A stretch of DNA of 64,000 nt, from the NCBI RefSeq assembly GCF_007997295.1, contig NZ_VORY01000001.1:248001-312000 (forward strand), given 5' to 3'. The notes beneath the pieces are model-generated. The model was not told the DNA's origin. It was given only the letters and a program-made list of their open reading frames with translations, and did no database searches. The DNA comes from Gillisia hiemivivida. Lineage in GTDB: Bacteria > Bacteroidota > Bacteroidia > Flavobacteriales > Flavobacteriaceae. This document shows, one piece after another, positions 25,226 to 34,492 of this stretch (positions are counted from its first letter, which is position 1; every line of letters starts with the position of its first letter). The translations under genes were made by a program, and so were the position numbers.

Positions 25226-25933
25226 TTATCCCACGTTGACACTAAATAAATACCCGACGAAAGCGGTTAACCCCATCGCTACTGTTCCCCAAAATGTAAT
25301 TCTTAGAATGGCAATTCCAATATTGGAACCTCCGGTTTTAGCAGCTAAGGCACCTAATATTATTAAAAATAAGGTTGCAAATCCGTATAAATAATACTCC
25401 ATAAATAAAAGAGGTAGAAATAACACAACCAAAAGAGGAAGTATCCCTCCAACGATAAAGGAGGCTCCTGAAGCCAATGCGGCTTGGATTGGATTGGCCT
25501 GACTCATTTCATTGATTCCTAACTCATCTCTTACATGAGCAGCAAGGACATCGTGCTCGGTTAATTCTATTGCCACAATTAAGGCAGTTTCTTTCTTTAA
25601 ACCTCTATTCTCATAAATCTCAGCTAGGCGCTGCAATTCTATTTCTGGGGTTTCTTCTAGTTCTATTTTTTCTCTTTCAATATCCGCTCTTTCAACATCG
25701 GTTTGAGAACTTACTGAGACGTATTCTCCAGCAGCCATAGATAAGGAACCGGCAACTAAACCAGCTAGAGTAGCCAAAATAATAGGTTCTCTCATATCGC
25801 TCGCGGCTGCGACACCAATTGCAAGACTTGCAGTAGATAAAATGCCATCATTAGCACCAAGCACTGCTGCTCTTAACCAATTACTTCTATGGATATAATG
25901 ATTATCTAAGTATTCATCTGGTTGATCACTCAT
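25226..25933 (-). CDS. VIT1/CCC1 family iron/manganese transporter
   Basis: The 235-residue membrane protein shows the VIT hallmark opening NWLRAAVLGANDGILSTASLAIGVA, followed by LAGLVAGSLSMAAGEYVSVSSQTDVE. A cytosolic Glu-rich helical region (IEREKIELEETPEIELQRLAEIYENRG...ELTEHDVLAAHVRDELG) would bind metal, and three more membrane helices close the protein. VIT/CCC1 proteins export Fe(II) or Mn(II) from the cytosol by proton exchange. All typical features are present. The neighbour miaE is a di-iron enzyme; a functional link is possible but not shown. Confidence 0.9.
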   Translation of the reverse strand: MSDQPDEYLDNHYIHRSNWLRAAVLGANDGILSTASLAIGVAAASDMREPIILATLAGLVAGSLSMAAGEYVSVSSQTDVERADIEREKIELEETPEIELQRLAEIYENRGLKKETALIVAIELTEHDVLAAHVRDELGINEMSQANPIQAALASGASFIVGGILPLLVVLFLPLLFMEYYLYGFATLFLIILGALAAKTGGSNIGIAILRITFWGTVAMGLTAFVGYLFSVNVG

Positions 25934-26042
25934 CTGTCGGGCTTTTTTGTTTATAATATTTTTCTCCTATTTTTAAAGGATTCATGCATCATTTTCAGAA
26001 GTTATGGACATGGCGGGAACTATAGAGTTTCTTTCATTTCTC

Positions 26043-27629
26043 CTATTCGTTTTTTCTGAACAAGGCCAGATGTTGAATAATAGTTCTGCTTTCTAATCCC
26101 CCTGCCAAGGCACCCGTGGTTACTCCAACTGTGCTTATAAAAACTGCGATCCTGATCTTATCTTCCAATAAAATTTCCGGTTTGCTTAAAGTTGGCCAAG
26201 TGCGCATAAGATCTTCTGGGAATACGTACAATTCTATTACCATCATCAATGCCCCTACCATGAGGAAAAGTCCAATGCAAGCAAGGAAAATGCTGAAATA
26301 GATAACTGTGTTGGCCACGGCAAGATGTTCAGTGATAATTCTTTTTTCTCTTTTCGGAAGAAACAGAGATTGTACCCGCACCAGATAAAAGCTTGCTAAC
26401 ATGATGCTTATAATCGCAAAAAATGCAGCAGTTCCATTGGTCATTCCTAAACCCACATCCCAGATCTCTGCGTTGAAAATTAAAATTATTGCGGGCGCTA
26501 CCGCGGCAGTAGCTAAACCCGGCAAGGAAAGCGGCAGTAATAATGCTTTATTCCTTATCAGTGGCCAAAAGAATTTACCAAGATGCCTAAAGGTCATCAG
26601 GATATGAAAAATGAAGGTTTCAAGATCATTTCCATTTCTCAACTCTCTGTCTGGAGCCTTTTTTGCTTTTTTCTTAAGTACTTTTTTTTCTTTTGAAGAA
26701 AAAGAGGGAACTTTTGATAAAGACCTGTCGAATTTTGTGGAACTCATAATTCCCGGTTCTGTTGCAGGGCTGTGGTTCAGGCCCAATATATGCCCTATTT
26801 GATGAAGGAAAAGAGAAGCAGAGTTGTACCGGACGAATGTGCTATTTAAATCAAGTCTTTCCCGGTTCTTTCCTGTGGACGTAGTTTGTCTTGTGGAAAG
26901 GGCCACAATGCGTGCAATGGATGAACTAAGGGCAGAAACCTGGACATTTCTCCTAGACATCAGTCCAATATCTGTTAGTACACAAACAAGGTCATAATTG
27001 CCCTCAGCCATACTCATGCTGGCTCTGTCAAGGAAAAAAGACGGATTTCTGGAGCGGTCATTGTCAAGTTTAAAAGTTTCTGAAATAACAAAATTCCATT
27101 TTATTCCTGTACTTTCTTCCAGCTCTGGTTTTACGTCTTCAGCAAGTTGATTTGCATACGCAATCATTTCTTTTTTTTCTTTCAGATTCTTAACTGCGAT
27201 CAGGAATCCTACATCCATCTCTGCATTTGGCTGTGGACCCTGTGCTTTATCTAATGCACCAAAAAACCTTTTTCCTGAAGTTATAGCCCGGATGATCTTT
27301 GTAGAATTTATAACCCTTAGCGTACGCAGTATTCTTAAAGCATTAAACATTCTAAAAACCCGAAGTGCAGGTATTATTAGTGATATTACGGTGATCCAAT
27401 TATGCTTTATGAACTGACTTCTTCGGGGTGCTATTATTATTTTAATCAAAAATTCGAGTATAAAGAGAATCCATATGAGGTATATGAGCTTTTCTTGAAA
27501 TGGGCTGAGCCCTCTAAAAATTTCTATAATAAAAAGAATTAACCACCCAATTGCCAGAAGAAACATTGGGACTTCAAGATGTTCCTCAAGCTTAAAAAAG
27601 ATTCTGTATCGTTTTCGGTTCTCTCTCAA
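26043..27629 (-). CDS. Voltage-sensor-like membrane protein fused to a degenerate metzincin-like domain
   Basis: The 528-residue protein has four N-terminal helices like an ion-channel voltage sensor: S2 with ILFILEFLIK, S3 HNWITVISLIIP, and an S4-like helix with Arg at 90, 93, 99, 102, 105 and 114. No pore helix or selectivity filter follows. A soluble domain (about 130-330) contains HQIGHILGLNH at 276-286 and a Met-turn-like EPGIM, which is the metzincin zinc motif HExxHxxGxxH with Gln for the catalytic Glu. Four more membrane helices end the protein. The start is a TTG; no ATG lies between it and the upstream in-frame stop. I know no named family with this order. Peptidase activity seems unlikely, but zinc binding is possible. 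Confidence 0.75.
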   Translation of the reverse strand: MRENRKRYRIFFKLEEHLEVPMFLLAIGWLILFIIEIFRGLSPFQEKLIYLIWILFILEFLIKIIIAPRRSQFIKHNWITVISLIIPALRVFRMFNALRILRTLRVINSTKIIRAITSGKRFFGALDKAQGPQPNAEMDVGFLIAVKNLKEKKEMIAYANQLAEDVKPELEESTGIKWNFVISETFKLDNDRSRNPSFFLDRASMSMAEGNYDLVCVLTDIGLMSRRNVQVSALSSSIARIVALSTRQTTSTGKNRERLDLNSTFVRYNSASLFLHQIGHILGLNHSPATEPGIMSSTKFDRSLSKVPSFSSKEKKVLKKKAKKAPDRELRNGNDLETFIFHILMTFRHLGKFFWPLIRNKALLLPLSLPGLATAAVAPAIILIFNAEIWDVGLGMTNGTAAFFAIISIMLASFYLVRVQSLFLPKREKRIITEHLAVANTVIYFSIFLACIGLFLMVGALMMVIELYVFPEDLMRTWPTLSKPEILLEDKIRIAVFISTVGVTTGALAGGLESRTIIQHLALFRKNE

Positions 27630-27970
27630 TTTCAGGAGTTTTTCGGATTTTGTATTAATACCAATGAATTGCGAAATCTTTCTAAATTAGGAAAATAAAT
27701 TAACTACTGCTATAGAAAAAGTAGTGTTCTAAGCCTAAAACTTCTGAAGGAAACAGAATTGGGATAACTCAGCAAGATTTTCTTCAGCAAAATATTTATT
27801 TTTTTCTGATTATTCTAGCTCGTAGTCTTTAACTAATTCAGTTAGATGATTTCCAAAATCCTGCGTATATGATTCGGGACAGGTGGACAATACTGGTTTT
27901 TAGCACAGTTCATGCTGTTCGGATAGCTAGCGGAATAATTTCAGAACCTAATTTATGTACTATTTTTTTA
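27630..27970. other. Intergenic stretch, nothing recognised
   Basis: About 340 bp between the voltage-sensor gene and a palindromic repeat. No coding frame or RNA was recognised. Confidence 0.4.
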
Positions 27971-27973
27971 AAG

Positions 27974-28025
27974 TCATCCCCTTTGGGGAGGATCTAGGAG
28001 GATTTAGGAGGGGATAAGGGGATGA
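27974..28025. repeat. GC-rich REP-like palindromic repeat
   Basis: TCATCCCCTT (27974-27983) and AAGGGGATGA (28016-28025) are perfect 10-bp inverted arms. Between them lies a G-rich tandem of GGAGGATCTA/GGAGGATTTA units. It looks like an intergenic REP-type element inserted into or next to a truncated gene. Confidence 0.6.
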
Positions 28026-28182
28026 TATTGTCCTCAAAACAATTTTAGAGGAGCTGGATGAGAAATCCCAAATCCAAAAGATTAAATTTGTGTTACATAG
28101 TGAGCAGGATCTCGATTATTATCTTAAAAAATTGAAGGTGATACAGGGATATCCCGCTTCACCAAAATTAATTAAATGCTAG
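28018..28182 (+). pseudogene. 3' remnant of a gene upstream of pncB (possibly macro-domain)
   Basis: After an in-frame stop at 28015 the frame opens for about 54 codons: DDIVLKTILEELDEKSQIQK, then KIKFVLHSEQDLDYYLKKL, ending KLIKC. It overlaps the pncB start by 7 bp, typical of a translationally coupled operon gene. The pattern recalls the C-terminus of macro-domain (ADP-ribose-processing) proteins, which would suit NAD salvage, but this is a weak resemblance. The 5' part is missing, replaced by the palindromic repeat. Confidence 0.45.
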
Positions 28183-29579
28183 ATTTTACTGCTACTTATA
28201 CAGATCAGTACCAGCTTTCCATGGCGCAAGTTTATTTTGAAAATGGGCAAAAAGAACACTCTGCAGTTTTCGACTACTACTTTAGAAAGCTTCCTTTTGA
28301 TGGGGGATATGCGATTTTCTCGGGTTTAGAAGATCTATTGGAAATTCTCGAAGAACTTAAATTTAATGAAGAAGACCTTGCTTATTTAAAAGATCAGAAC
28401 TATTCTGAAGAGTTTCTAGACTACCTAAAAACCTTCAAATTTTCTGGTACTATCATGGCTGCTAGAGAGGGTGATATTTTATTTCCTAATAGGCCGGTTC
28501 TTCAAGTAGAAGCCAATATTATAGAAGCTCAACTTATAGAAACTATCCTTCTGAATCTTTTAAATTTTCAAACCTTAATTGCCACTAAGGCAAGCAGAAT
28601 AAGATTGGTAGCAAAAAACAGCATATTACTTGAATTCGGTTTGCGAAGAGCCCATGGTCCTGGTGGATATTATGCCAGTAGAGCGGCAATAGTTGGAGGA
28701 TTTGATGGCACCAGCAATGTGGTGGCAGGCAAAAATTTTGATATCCCGGTTTCTGGGACTATGGCACACTCCTTTATTCAAAGTTATGACGACGAAATAA
28801 CGGCTTTTAGAGCCTTTTCCCAAAGCCGACCAAAAGACTGCGTGCTTCTTGTAGATACTTACGATACGCTTAAGAGCGGTATTCCAAATGCTATTAAGAT
28901 AGGAAAGGAAATGGAATCTAAGGGTCAAAAATTGATGGGAATTCGATTGGACAGTGGAGATTTGGCATATTTGGCGCAAGAAAGTAGAAAAATGCTTGAT
29001 AAGGCAGGTCTGGATTATGTGAAAATAGCGGCATCAAATCAGTTAGATGAATATGTGATCAAGAGTTTGTTAGAACAAAATGCCCCGATAGATATATTTG
29101 GAGTGGGTACTAATTTGGTGACTGGAGAACCAGATGGTGCATTAGATGGCGTTTATAAACTCTCTGTTTCTAATGGCATTCCAAGATTGAAGATTTCTGA
29201 AAGTCTTTCCAAAGTAACCATTCCCCATAAAAAACAGGTTTATAGATTGATGAATGCAAAAGGAGAACTTATAGGTGCCGATGCCATTACGATGAGAGAT
29301 GAGGAAGAGGTTTCAAGGATCTATGATCCGCAGGAAATTTTGAAATCTTTGCCTGTAAAAAACTGTAAGACTGAAGCCTTGCTTCATTTAGTGATGAAAA
29401 ATGGTAAAAAAACCCAAGAGACCAGGAGCTTAAAAGAGATAGCAGCATACTCCCGAGACCGATTAGAGGGTCTTCCTATGGAATATAAACGCTTTGATAA
29501 TCCGCATATTTATAAGGTAGGTATTAGTAAGGCACTTAAAAAGGAACGCGAAACCTTGTTAAAGAAATATAAGAAATAG
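28176..29579 (+). CDS. pncB: Nicotinate phosphoribosyltransferase
   Basis: The 467-residue enzyme converts nicotinate and PRPP to nicotinate mononucleotide in NAD salvage. Family features visible: the opening TATYTDQYQLSMAQVYFENG, FDYYFRKLPFDGGYAIFSGL, the active-site segment GLRRAHGPGGYYASRAAIVGGFDGTSNV, VDTYDTLKSGIPNA, IRLDSGDLAYLAQ and FGVGTNLVTGEPDGALDGVYKL. Length fits the family. It is followed by pncA with a 2-bp gap, so the pair makes nicotinate from nicotinamide and then recycles it to NAD. The start overlaps the end of a truncated upstream gene. Confidence 0.95.
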   Translation: MLDFTATYTDQYQLSMAQVYFENGQKEHSAVFDYYFRKLPFDGGYAIFSGLEDLLEILEELKFNEEDLAYLKDQNYSEEFLDYLKTFKFSGTIMAAREGDILFPNRPVLQVEANIIEAQLIETILLNLLNFQTLIATKASRIRLVAKNSILLEFGLRRAHGPGGYYASRAAIVGGFDGTSNVVAGKNFDIPVSGTMAHSFIQSYDDEITAFRAFSQSRPKDCVLLVDTYDTLKSGIPNAIKIGKEMESKGQKLMGIRLDSGDLAYLAQESRKMLDKAGLDYVKIAASNQLDEYVIKSLLEQNAPIDIFGVGTNLVTGEPDGALDGVYKLSVSNGIPRLKISESLSKVTIPHKKQVYRLMNAKGELIGADAITMRDEEEVSRIYDPQEILKSLPVKNCKTEALLHLVMKNGKKTQETRSLKEIAAYSRDRLEGLPMEYKRFDNPHIYKVGISKALKKERETLLKKYKK

Positions 29580-29581
29580 TG

Positions 29582-30190
29582 ATGAAAGCATTGGTAATAA
29601 TAGATTTGCAAAATGATTTTATTCCGGGAGGTTCTTTGGCTGTTCCCGGTGGCGACGAAATTGTTCCGTTAATTAATAAGCTTCAGCATAAATTTGATTT
29701 GGTAATAGCAACCCAGGATTGGCATCCTTTAGATCATTCTAGTTTTGCTGAAAATCATCCTGGAAAGAAGGAGTATGAAATCATCAAATTGAATGAAATG
29801 GATCAAATTTTATGGCCAGTTCATTGTGTACAAAATTCAAAAGGAGCAGAATTTAATTCTGAATTAAATTCAAAAAAAATTGAAGCTATTTTCAGAAAGG
29901 GAACCAATAAGGAAATAGATAGTTACAGCGGATTTTATGATAATGCGCATTTAAAATCTACTGGACTTTCGGGGTATTTAAAAGATAAAAGAGTTAGTAC
30001 TTTATATTTTTGTGGCCTTGCGGCAGAATACTGTGTCTATTTCTCCATCATAGATGCTCTAAAAGAAGGCTTTGAAGCCGTCTTGATAGAAGATGCCACC
30101 AGAGCTATTTCTCAGGATGATTTTGAAAATGCAAAAAAGTCCATCCTGCACGCTGGAGGAAAAATTATTGCTACATCAGAAGTTGAATAA
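29582..30190 (+). CDS. pncA: Nicotinamidase
   Basis: The 202-residue isochorismatase-fold hydrolase deaminates nicotinamide to nicotinate. The catalytic triad is visible: D8 in IIDLQNDF, Lys in IFRKGTNKE, and the nucleophile Cys in GLAAEYCVYF. The metal-binding segment TQDWHPLDHSSF is intact. I chose the ATG at 29582; a GTG directly before it overlaps the pncB stop. The gene is translationally close to pncB, and both form an NAD salvage operon. Some family members also deamidate pyrazinamide; the nicotinamidase role is strongly supported by the neighbour. Confidence 0.95.
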   Translation: MKALVIIDLQNDFIPGGSLAVPGGDEIVPLINKLQHKFDLVIATQDWHPLDHSSFAENHPGKKEYEIIKLNEMDQILWPVHCVQNSKGAEFNSELNSKKIEAIFRKGTNKEIDSYSGFYDNAHLKSTGLSGYLKDKRVSTLYFCGLAAEYCVYFSIIDALKEGFEAVLIEDATRAISQDDFENAKKSILHAGGKIIATSEVE

Positions 30191-30214
30191 TACTTTTAAA
30201 TATGCGAGTCACCC

Positions 30215-30253
30215 CGATAGCTTATGGGTTAAGAAACTAAACCCTCAATGAGG
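30215..30253. repeat. Member of a dispersed palindromic repeat family
   Basis: TAAACCCTCAATGAGG (30238-30253) is an exact inverted copy of 38788-38803. The adjacent CCCCGATAGCTTATGGG resembles the CCCCGA...TCGGGG palindromes near 36060. It fills the convergent gap after pncA. Confidence 0.5.
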
Positions 30254-30255
30254 AA

Positions 30256-31479
30256 TTAAAAGATCTCTTTAAAAGCCGCTATTAAATTCTGAACCTCCTC
30301 TATTGTATTATAATGTACTAAACTCACTCTAACTACACCTTCATATTGTTTCAGGTCCAGATCTTTAATTAGCTGTTTCGCATAAAAATCTCCATATCTA
30401 ATCCCAATGTGCTTTTTATCTATGAACTCAACAATTTCTGAACTTTTAAATTTGGGATGAATAAAGGAAATGGTTGGTACACGAAGAGAGGCATCGGCAC
30501 TCGAAGCGCCAATAATTTTAATGTCTTCAACAGATCTCAAATAACCTAAAAGCTCTTGTGCCAATTGAGCCTCATAATTAGCTATCAGCTCAAAACTAGC
30601 TTCCAGCTTTTCGTTTCTGTTAAACTTATTATCAGAAAAGTGATGATCATTTATCCCGATCATATATTCAGGAATAGCTTTTAAACTATAAGTAAGTTCA
30701 AAATTATAATTCCCCGGCTGAAATTTATAGGGCACATCTTCGGGTTTGAAGAATTGGTGATTAATTCCAGGCATATCAATAAGCAAAGGCAACTTTCCAT
30801 ACATCACTGCCAGATGCGGACCAAAAACTTTATACCAGCTAAAAACATAAAAATCTACATCCAATTCTTGCACATCCACTCTTCTATGGGGAGCAAAAGC
30901 GACGCCATCTACACAAATAAGTGCTCCGGCCTCATGTACAATTTTGGAGATCTCTTTAATGGGGTTAATGCTTCCCAAAACATTCGAACAATGTGTTACC
31001 GCCACTAATTTTGTCTTGTTGGAAAGTAAATTAGAAAGTTCATTTAATTCCAATTCAAAAGAACATGGATTCACTTTCCATACCTTAATCTTAATACCTT
31101 TGCTTTCTAAGTCTTTCCAGCAAGAAACATTGGCTTCATGATCTGTATTGGTTATAATAACCTCGTCCCCTGCTTTCCAGCTATCGCTAATACAAATACT
31201 CAGTATCCTTAACAGCATTGTAGAGGTAGGCCCAATAATTACTTCTTTAGGATTGGAAACATTTAGATATTCTGCAACCTTCTCCGTAGAATTTGAAAGT
31301 GCTTTCCCCGCATTGGCTGAAACTTCATAGGAGGCACCTAATTGTACATTATAGTTCAAAAAATATTCAGAAATATAGTTGATGCTATTACCCAAAATTT
31401 GCGAGCCTCCCGCATTATCCATAAATGTATAGCCCTTTTTAAGAGAAGGGAATTGTTCCCGTATAAATTCTAAATCCAT
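30256..31479 (-). CDS. Cysteine-desulfurase-like PLP enzyme (aminotransferase class V)
   Basis: The 407-residue fold-type I PLP enzyme has the N-terminal FMDNAGGSQILG, VIIGPTSTMLLRIL, ITNTDHEANVSCW, VAVTHCSNVLGSINPI, the cofactor Asp in ALICVDGVAFAPHRRVD and the PLP Lys in YVFSWYKVFGPH. This matches cysteine-desulfurase-like class V aminotransferases of the TIGR01976 type. The expected reaction would be release of sulfur or an amino group from a cysteine-like substrate, but no Fe-S or thiolation partner is next to it. I do not see a clear catalytic Cys loop of the SufS kind, so true desulfurase activity is uncertain. Confidence 0.8.
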   Translation of the reverse strand: MDLEFIREQFPSLKKGYTFMDNAGGSQILGNSINYISEYFLNYNVQLGASYEVSANAGKALSNSTEKVAEYLNVSNPKEVIIGPTSTMLLRILSICISDSWKAGDEVIITNTDHEANVSCWKDLESKGIKIKVWKVNPCSFELELNELSNLLSNKTKLVAVTHCSNVLGSINPIKEISKIVHEAGALICVDGVAFAPHRRVDVQELDVDFYVFSWYKVFGPHLAVMYGKLPLLIDMPGINHQFFKPEDVPYKFQPGNYNFELTYSLKAIPEYMIGINDHHFSDNKFNRNEKLEASFELIANYEAQLAQELLGYLRSVEDIKIIGASSADASLRVPTISFIHPKFKSSEIVEFIDKKHIGIRYGDFYAKQLIKDLDLKQYEGVVRVSLVHYNTIEEVQNLIAAFKEIF

Positions 31480-31575
31480 TATAAAGTTTTCTTAGTTACA
31501 GTTTCCTATAAATCAAAAATAGGAAGTTTAAAAATGTGATTTGTATTTTCTTGCGTATTATACACAAAATGTCAC

Positions 31576-31610
31576 TTTGAGAATTATTAATGCAAAAAAA
31601 GATATATTTG
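31576..31610 (+). promoter_or_regulatory. Bacteroidota promoter for the M28 peptidase gene
   Basis: TTTG (31576-31579) lies 23 bp before TATATTTG (31603-31610), matching the -33/-7 consensus, 31 bp upstream of the ATG. Confidence 0.7.
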
Positions 31611-31641
31611 AACAACTTAGAATTAATTAAACTCATTTTTT

Positions 31642-33189
31642 ATGAAAAGTAAATTTTTATTCATTGCATCCTTTTGTTTCTCGAGCATTCTTTTTGCTCA
31701 AGATCAGGATGTTGTTATTCAAAATATTGTAAAGGAAGCTTCAGAGAATTCTCAACTAGAAAAGTTAGGTCATGAGCTATTAGATGTTGTTGGACCAAGA
31801 TTAGTGGGTACTCCAGAAATGAAGCAAGCGCATGATTGGGCGGTGAATAAATATAAAGAATGGGATATTCCTGCAGAAAATCAGCAATGGGGAGAATGGC
31901 GAGGTTGGAAACGTGGAATTACCCATATAGACCTAATAGAACCTAGAGTAAGAACTCTTTCTGGAATGCAATTGGCTTGGAGCCCAAGCTCGGGTAAGAA
32001 ACCTATTGTTGCTGAAGTTGTTATTTTACCAGAAGCCAAAGATTCTACTAATTTTGCCAAATTATTATCTGGAGTTAAAGGGAAATTAGTAATGATTTCT
32101 ATGCCTCAAATGACTGGGAGACCAGATGAGAATTGGGAAGAATTTGCTACCGATTCTTCTTTCGCTAAAATGAAAGAGGACAGAAACGCGCAGTCTGAGG
32201 CATGGTCAGATAGAATGACCAAAACAGGATATACCAACAGAAACATTACTGAAGCTTTGGAAAAAGCAGGAGCTGCTGGAATTATTACCTTAAACTGGTC
32301 CAGAGGATTTGGAGCAAACAAGATATTTTCTGCTTCCACTAAAAAAATTCCAACTATAGAGCTTTCTTTAGAGGATTATGGAATGGTTTATAGGCTAGCT
32401 GAGTATGGAGATAAACCGAAATTGAGACTGGTTGCAGAATCTGAAGAATTGGGTGTAGTTCCTACCTTTAATACCATAGCAACCATTAAAGGAACAGAAA
32501 AACCTGAGGAATATGTAATCCTTTCAGCGCATTTCGATTCCTGGGATGGAGCAACAGGAGCGACAGATAATGGGACTGGTACTATGGTAATGATGGAAGC
32601 AATGAGAATTCTCAAAAAAATGTATCCAAATCCAAAGCGTACTATAATTGCAGGACATTGGGGCAGTGAGGAGCAAGGATTGAATGGGTCTAGAGCCTTT
32701 GTGAAGGATCATCCGGAAATCGTAGACAATGTTCAGGCATTATTTAATCAGGATAATGGAACCGGGAGAGTGGTAAATCTTTCAGGAGGAGGATTCTTGA
32801 ACTCTTACGATTATTTAGGTAGATGGTTGGAAGCAGTTCCAGAAGAAATTACAGATGAAATTGAAACGACCTTCCCTGGAATACCAAGTGGTGGTGGATC
32901 AGACTATGCTTCTTTTCTTGCGGCAGGAGTTCCAGCCTTTAGCTTGAGTTCTATAAGCTGGTCTTACTGGAATTATACTTGGCACACCAACTTGGATACT
33001 TATGATAAGATTGTGTTTGATGATGTTCGTAGCAACGTGATACTTACAGCAATTATGGCATATATGGCAAGTGAAGATCCAGAGAAAACCTCAAGAGAAA
33101 AAAGAGTTTTACCAATTAGCAAAAGATCTGGGGAGCAAATGACTTGGCCTGAGGCTAGAGATGCTACTCGAAAAGGTGGGTTGGATTAA
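31642..33189 (+). CDS. Secreted M28 family zinc peptidase with PA domain
   Basis: The 515-residue precursor has a signal peptide (KFLFIASFCFSSILFAQ). A protease-associated region is suggested around 140-270 (KLVMISMPQ...AGAAGIITLNW). The M28 catalytic domain shows the di-zinc ligands: His in ILSAHFDSWDG, Asp in ATDNGTGTM, the Glu pair in GHWGSEEQGLNG, Asp in FNQDNGTGRV, and His in YTWHTNLDTYDK. These peptidases release N-terminal residues or split dipeptides outside the cytoplasm. All ligands are present, so it should be active. It has its own promoter and converges with the DUF3095 gene. Confidence 0.92.
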   Translation: MKSKFLFIASFCFSSILFAQDQDVVIQNIVKEASENSQLEKLGHELLDVVGPRLVGTPEMKQAHDWAVNKYKEWDIPAENQQWGEWRGWKRGITHIDLIEPRVRTLSGMQLAWSPSSGKKPIVAEVVILPEAKDSTNFAKLLSGVKGKLVMISMPQMTGRPDENWEEFATDSSFAKMKEDRNAQSEAWSDRMTKTGYTNRNITEALEKAGAAGIITLNWSRGFGANKIFSASTKKIPTIELSLEDYGMVYRLAEYGDKPKLRLVAESEELGVVPTFNTIATIKGTEKPEEYVILSAHFDSWDGATGATDNGTGTMVMMEAMRILKKMYPNPKRTIIAGHWGSEEQGLNGSRAFVKDHPEIVDNVQALFNQDNGTGRVVNLSGGGFLNSYDYLGRWLEAVPEEITDEIETTFPGIPSGGGSDYASFLAAGVPAFSLSSISWSYWNYTWHTNLDTYDKIVFDDVRSNVILTAIMAYMASEDPEKTSREKRVLPISKRSGEQMTWPEARDATRKGGLD

Positions 33190-33220
33190 GTAAGAAGAAA
33201 TTTGAAATAATATTATTGCT

Positions 33221-33261
33221 GCAAACCAGGTAAAAGACTATTTGTTTTTTAGCTGGTTTGC
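33221..33261. terminator. Inverted repeat in the convergent gap (shared terminator candidate)
   Basis: GCAAACCAG (33221-33229) pairs with CTGGTTTGC (33253-33261). The right arm lies inside the last codons of the DUF3095 gene. T-rich stretches flank it on both strands. Confidence 0.4.
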
Positions 33262-34392
33262 TGCTTTTGTATAACCACCTCCAGCACCATCTACAAAGTG
33301 AATATGGTCATCTTTTTTCATGTCTCTAACATAACAGGACATCACACTTTGCTCACTTACATGAAGCCCATATTTTATCTTTCCTTTTTCTTCCAAATGA
33401 TTTAAGTAAGATGTTAGGGATTTACGCTGCTGTGGAGTACCTGTAATTACGGTATTTATTCTCCCGTCTATGGTTAGCGTATCTGTTAGCTCCACTAATT
33501 TCTGAAGATAGGTTTTTCCTGCGCTGGTGTTTTTTAAATAATATTTTCCAAATACAGTAGTAATCCAATTTTTTAAAAGATAGAAAGCGTCATATTTTCC
33601 AAGCTTAGAGCGCATCTCATCATTCAGTTTTTGCAAACTGGCCTTCAATTTTAATCGTTTTACTGAAATAGGTTTTCTACTGTTTAGGGAACCATAAATA
33701 GTATCGATATTTTGTAGGACCTTCGATAACACTTCTGAAGGATCTTCTTCTTTACAAGCAATTACTATTAAGCTTACAACTTCTTGATTTTTTTCTGGCG
33801 GACTTATTTTATCCCATTTACATTCCATACCCTCTAAATTTAAGAGATCTGGAATTTTGGTGCTCCCTTTATGCGAATCTTTAAAGTTGGCCTTTATTTG
33901 GTTTTCTGCATATTGTAGACCCTCACCAAGAACTACTGGTATAGTTAGGATATCACTAATTTTAACTTTTGAGATTTCCAACGAGATCTCTTTCTCATAG
34001 ATCTCTTTAATTGAAAGAGAACCTATTTTAAGTTCGAGCCCAAAATTTTCCAAGGTATTTATTCTATGCTGATTTAAAGCTGCCATTGCGCTATCAAGTA
34101 ATTCTGAAGGAATTAGCATCGTTGCACCATCTCCTCCAAAGAAAAAAGGGATAGTCATATTTTTTGAATAGGCTAAGTTTAAAATGGCAATTACACTTCC
34201 GGTCGCTACTAAATTAACCTGGTCATGATTTCCGTTTCTAACAGCTTCCGTAGAATTTTTGATATCTGCGGCAACTGCATGCCAGTCTTCTGGAACTTTA
34301 GAAAAAAGGGATTTATTAGCAACCAGATCACTAATAGAACTCGTTTGCAAGACGAGGCTGGAATAAAAGTTCAGACTGGTTGAGGTCGGCAT
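33238..34392 (-). CDS. DUF3095 family protein (nucleotide-cyclase-like palm domain)
   Basis: The 384-residue protein matches DUF3095 by its opening WHAVAADIKNSTEAVRNGNHDQVNLVATGSVIAILNLA and PFFFGGDGATMLIP (about residues 84-97). The D-I-K-N-S-T and GGDGA segments resemble the two metal-binding motifs of class III adenylate cyclase/GGDEF palm folds. The C-terminal region contains NTVITGTPQQRKSL and HFVDGAGGGYTKAAN. Function is not established; a nucleotidyl-cyclase-like role is inferred only from the fold-like motifs. It is cytosolic, with no signal peptide. It is 100 bp downstream of the small repeated lipoprotein gene. Confidence 0.78.
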   Translation of the reverse strand: MPTSTSLNFYSSLVLQTSSISDLVANKSLFSKVPEDWHAVAADIKNSTEAVRNGNHDQVNLVATGSVIAILNLAYSKNMTIPFFFGGDGATMLIPSELLDSAMAALNQHRINTLENFGLELKIGSLSIKEIYEKEISLEISKVKISDILTIPVVLGEGLQYAENQIKANFKDSHKGSTKIPDLLNLEGMECKWDKISPPEKNQEVVSLIVIACKEEDPSEVLSKVLQNIDTIYGSLNSRKPISVKRLKLKASLQKLNDEMRSKLGKYDAFYLLKNWITTVFGKYYLKNTSAGKTYLQKLVELTDTLTIDGRINTVITGTPQQRKSLTSYLNHLEEKGKIKYGLHVSEQSVMSCYVRDMKKDDHIHFVDGAGGGYTKAANQLKNK

Positions 34393-34492
34393 ATTTAATT
34401 TTAGAATTTTAGTCGATAGTGAAACTAAAAAATTTCCCCTTCAATAATTTTATTGAACGAATATAAAAGGGATGTTATAAACTTTCCTCAGT

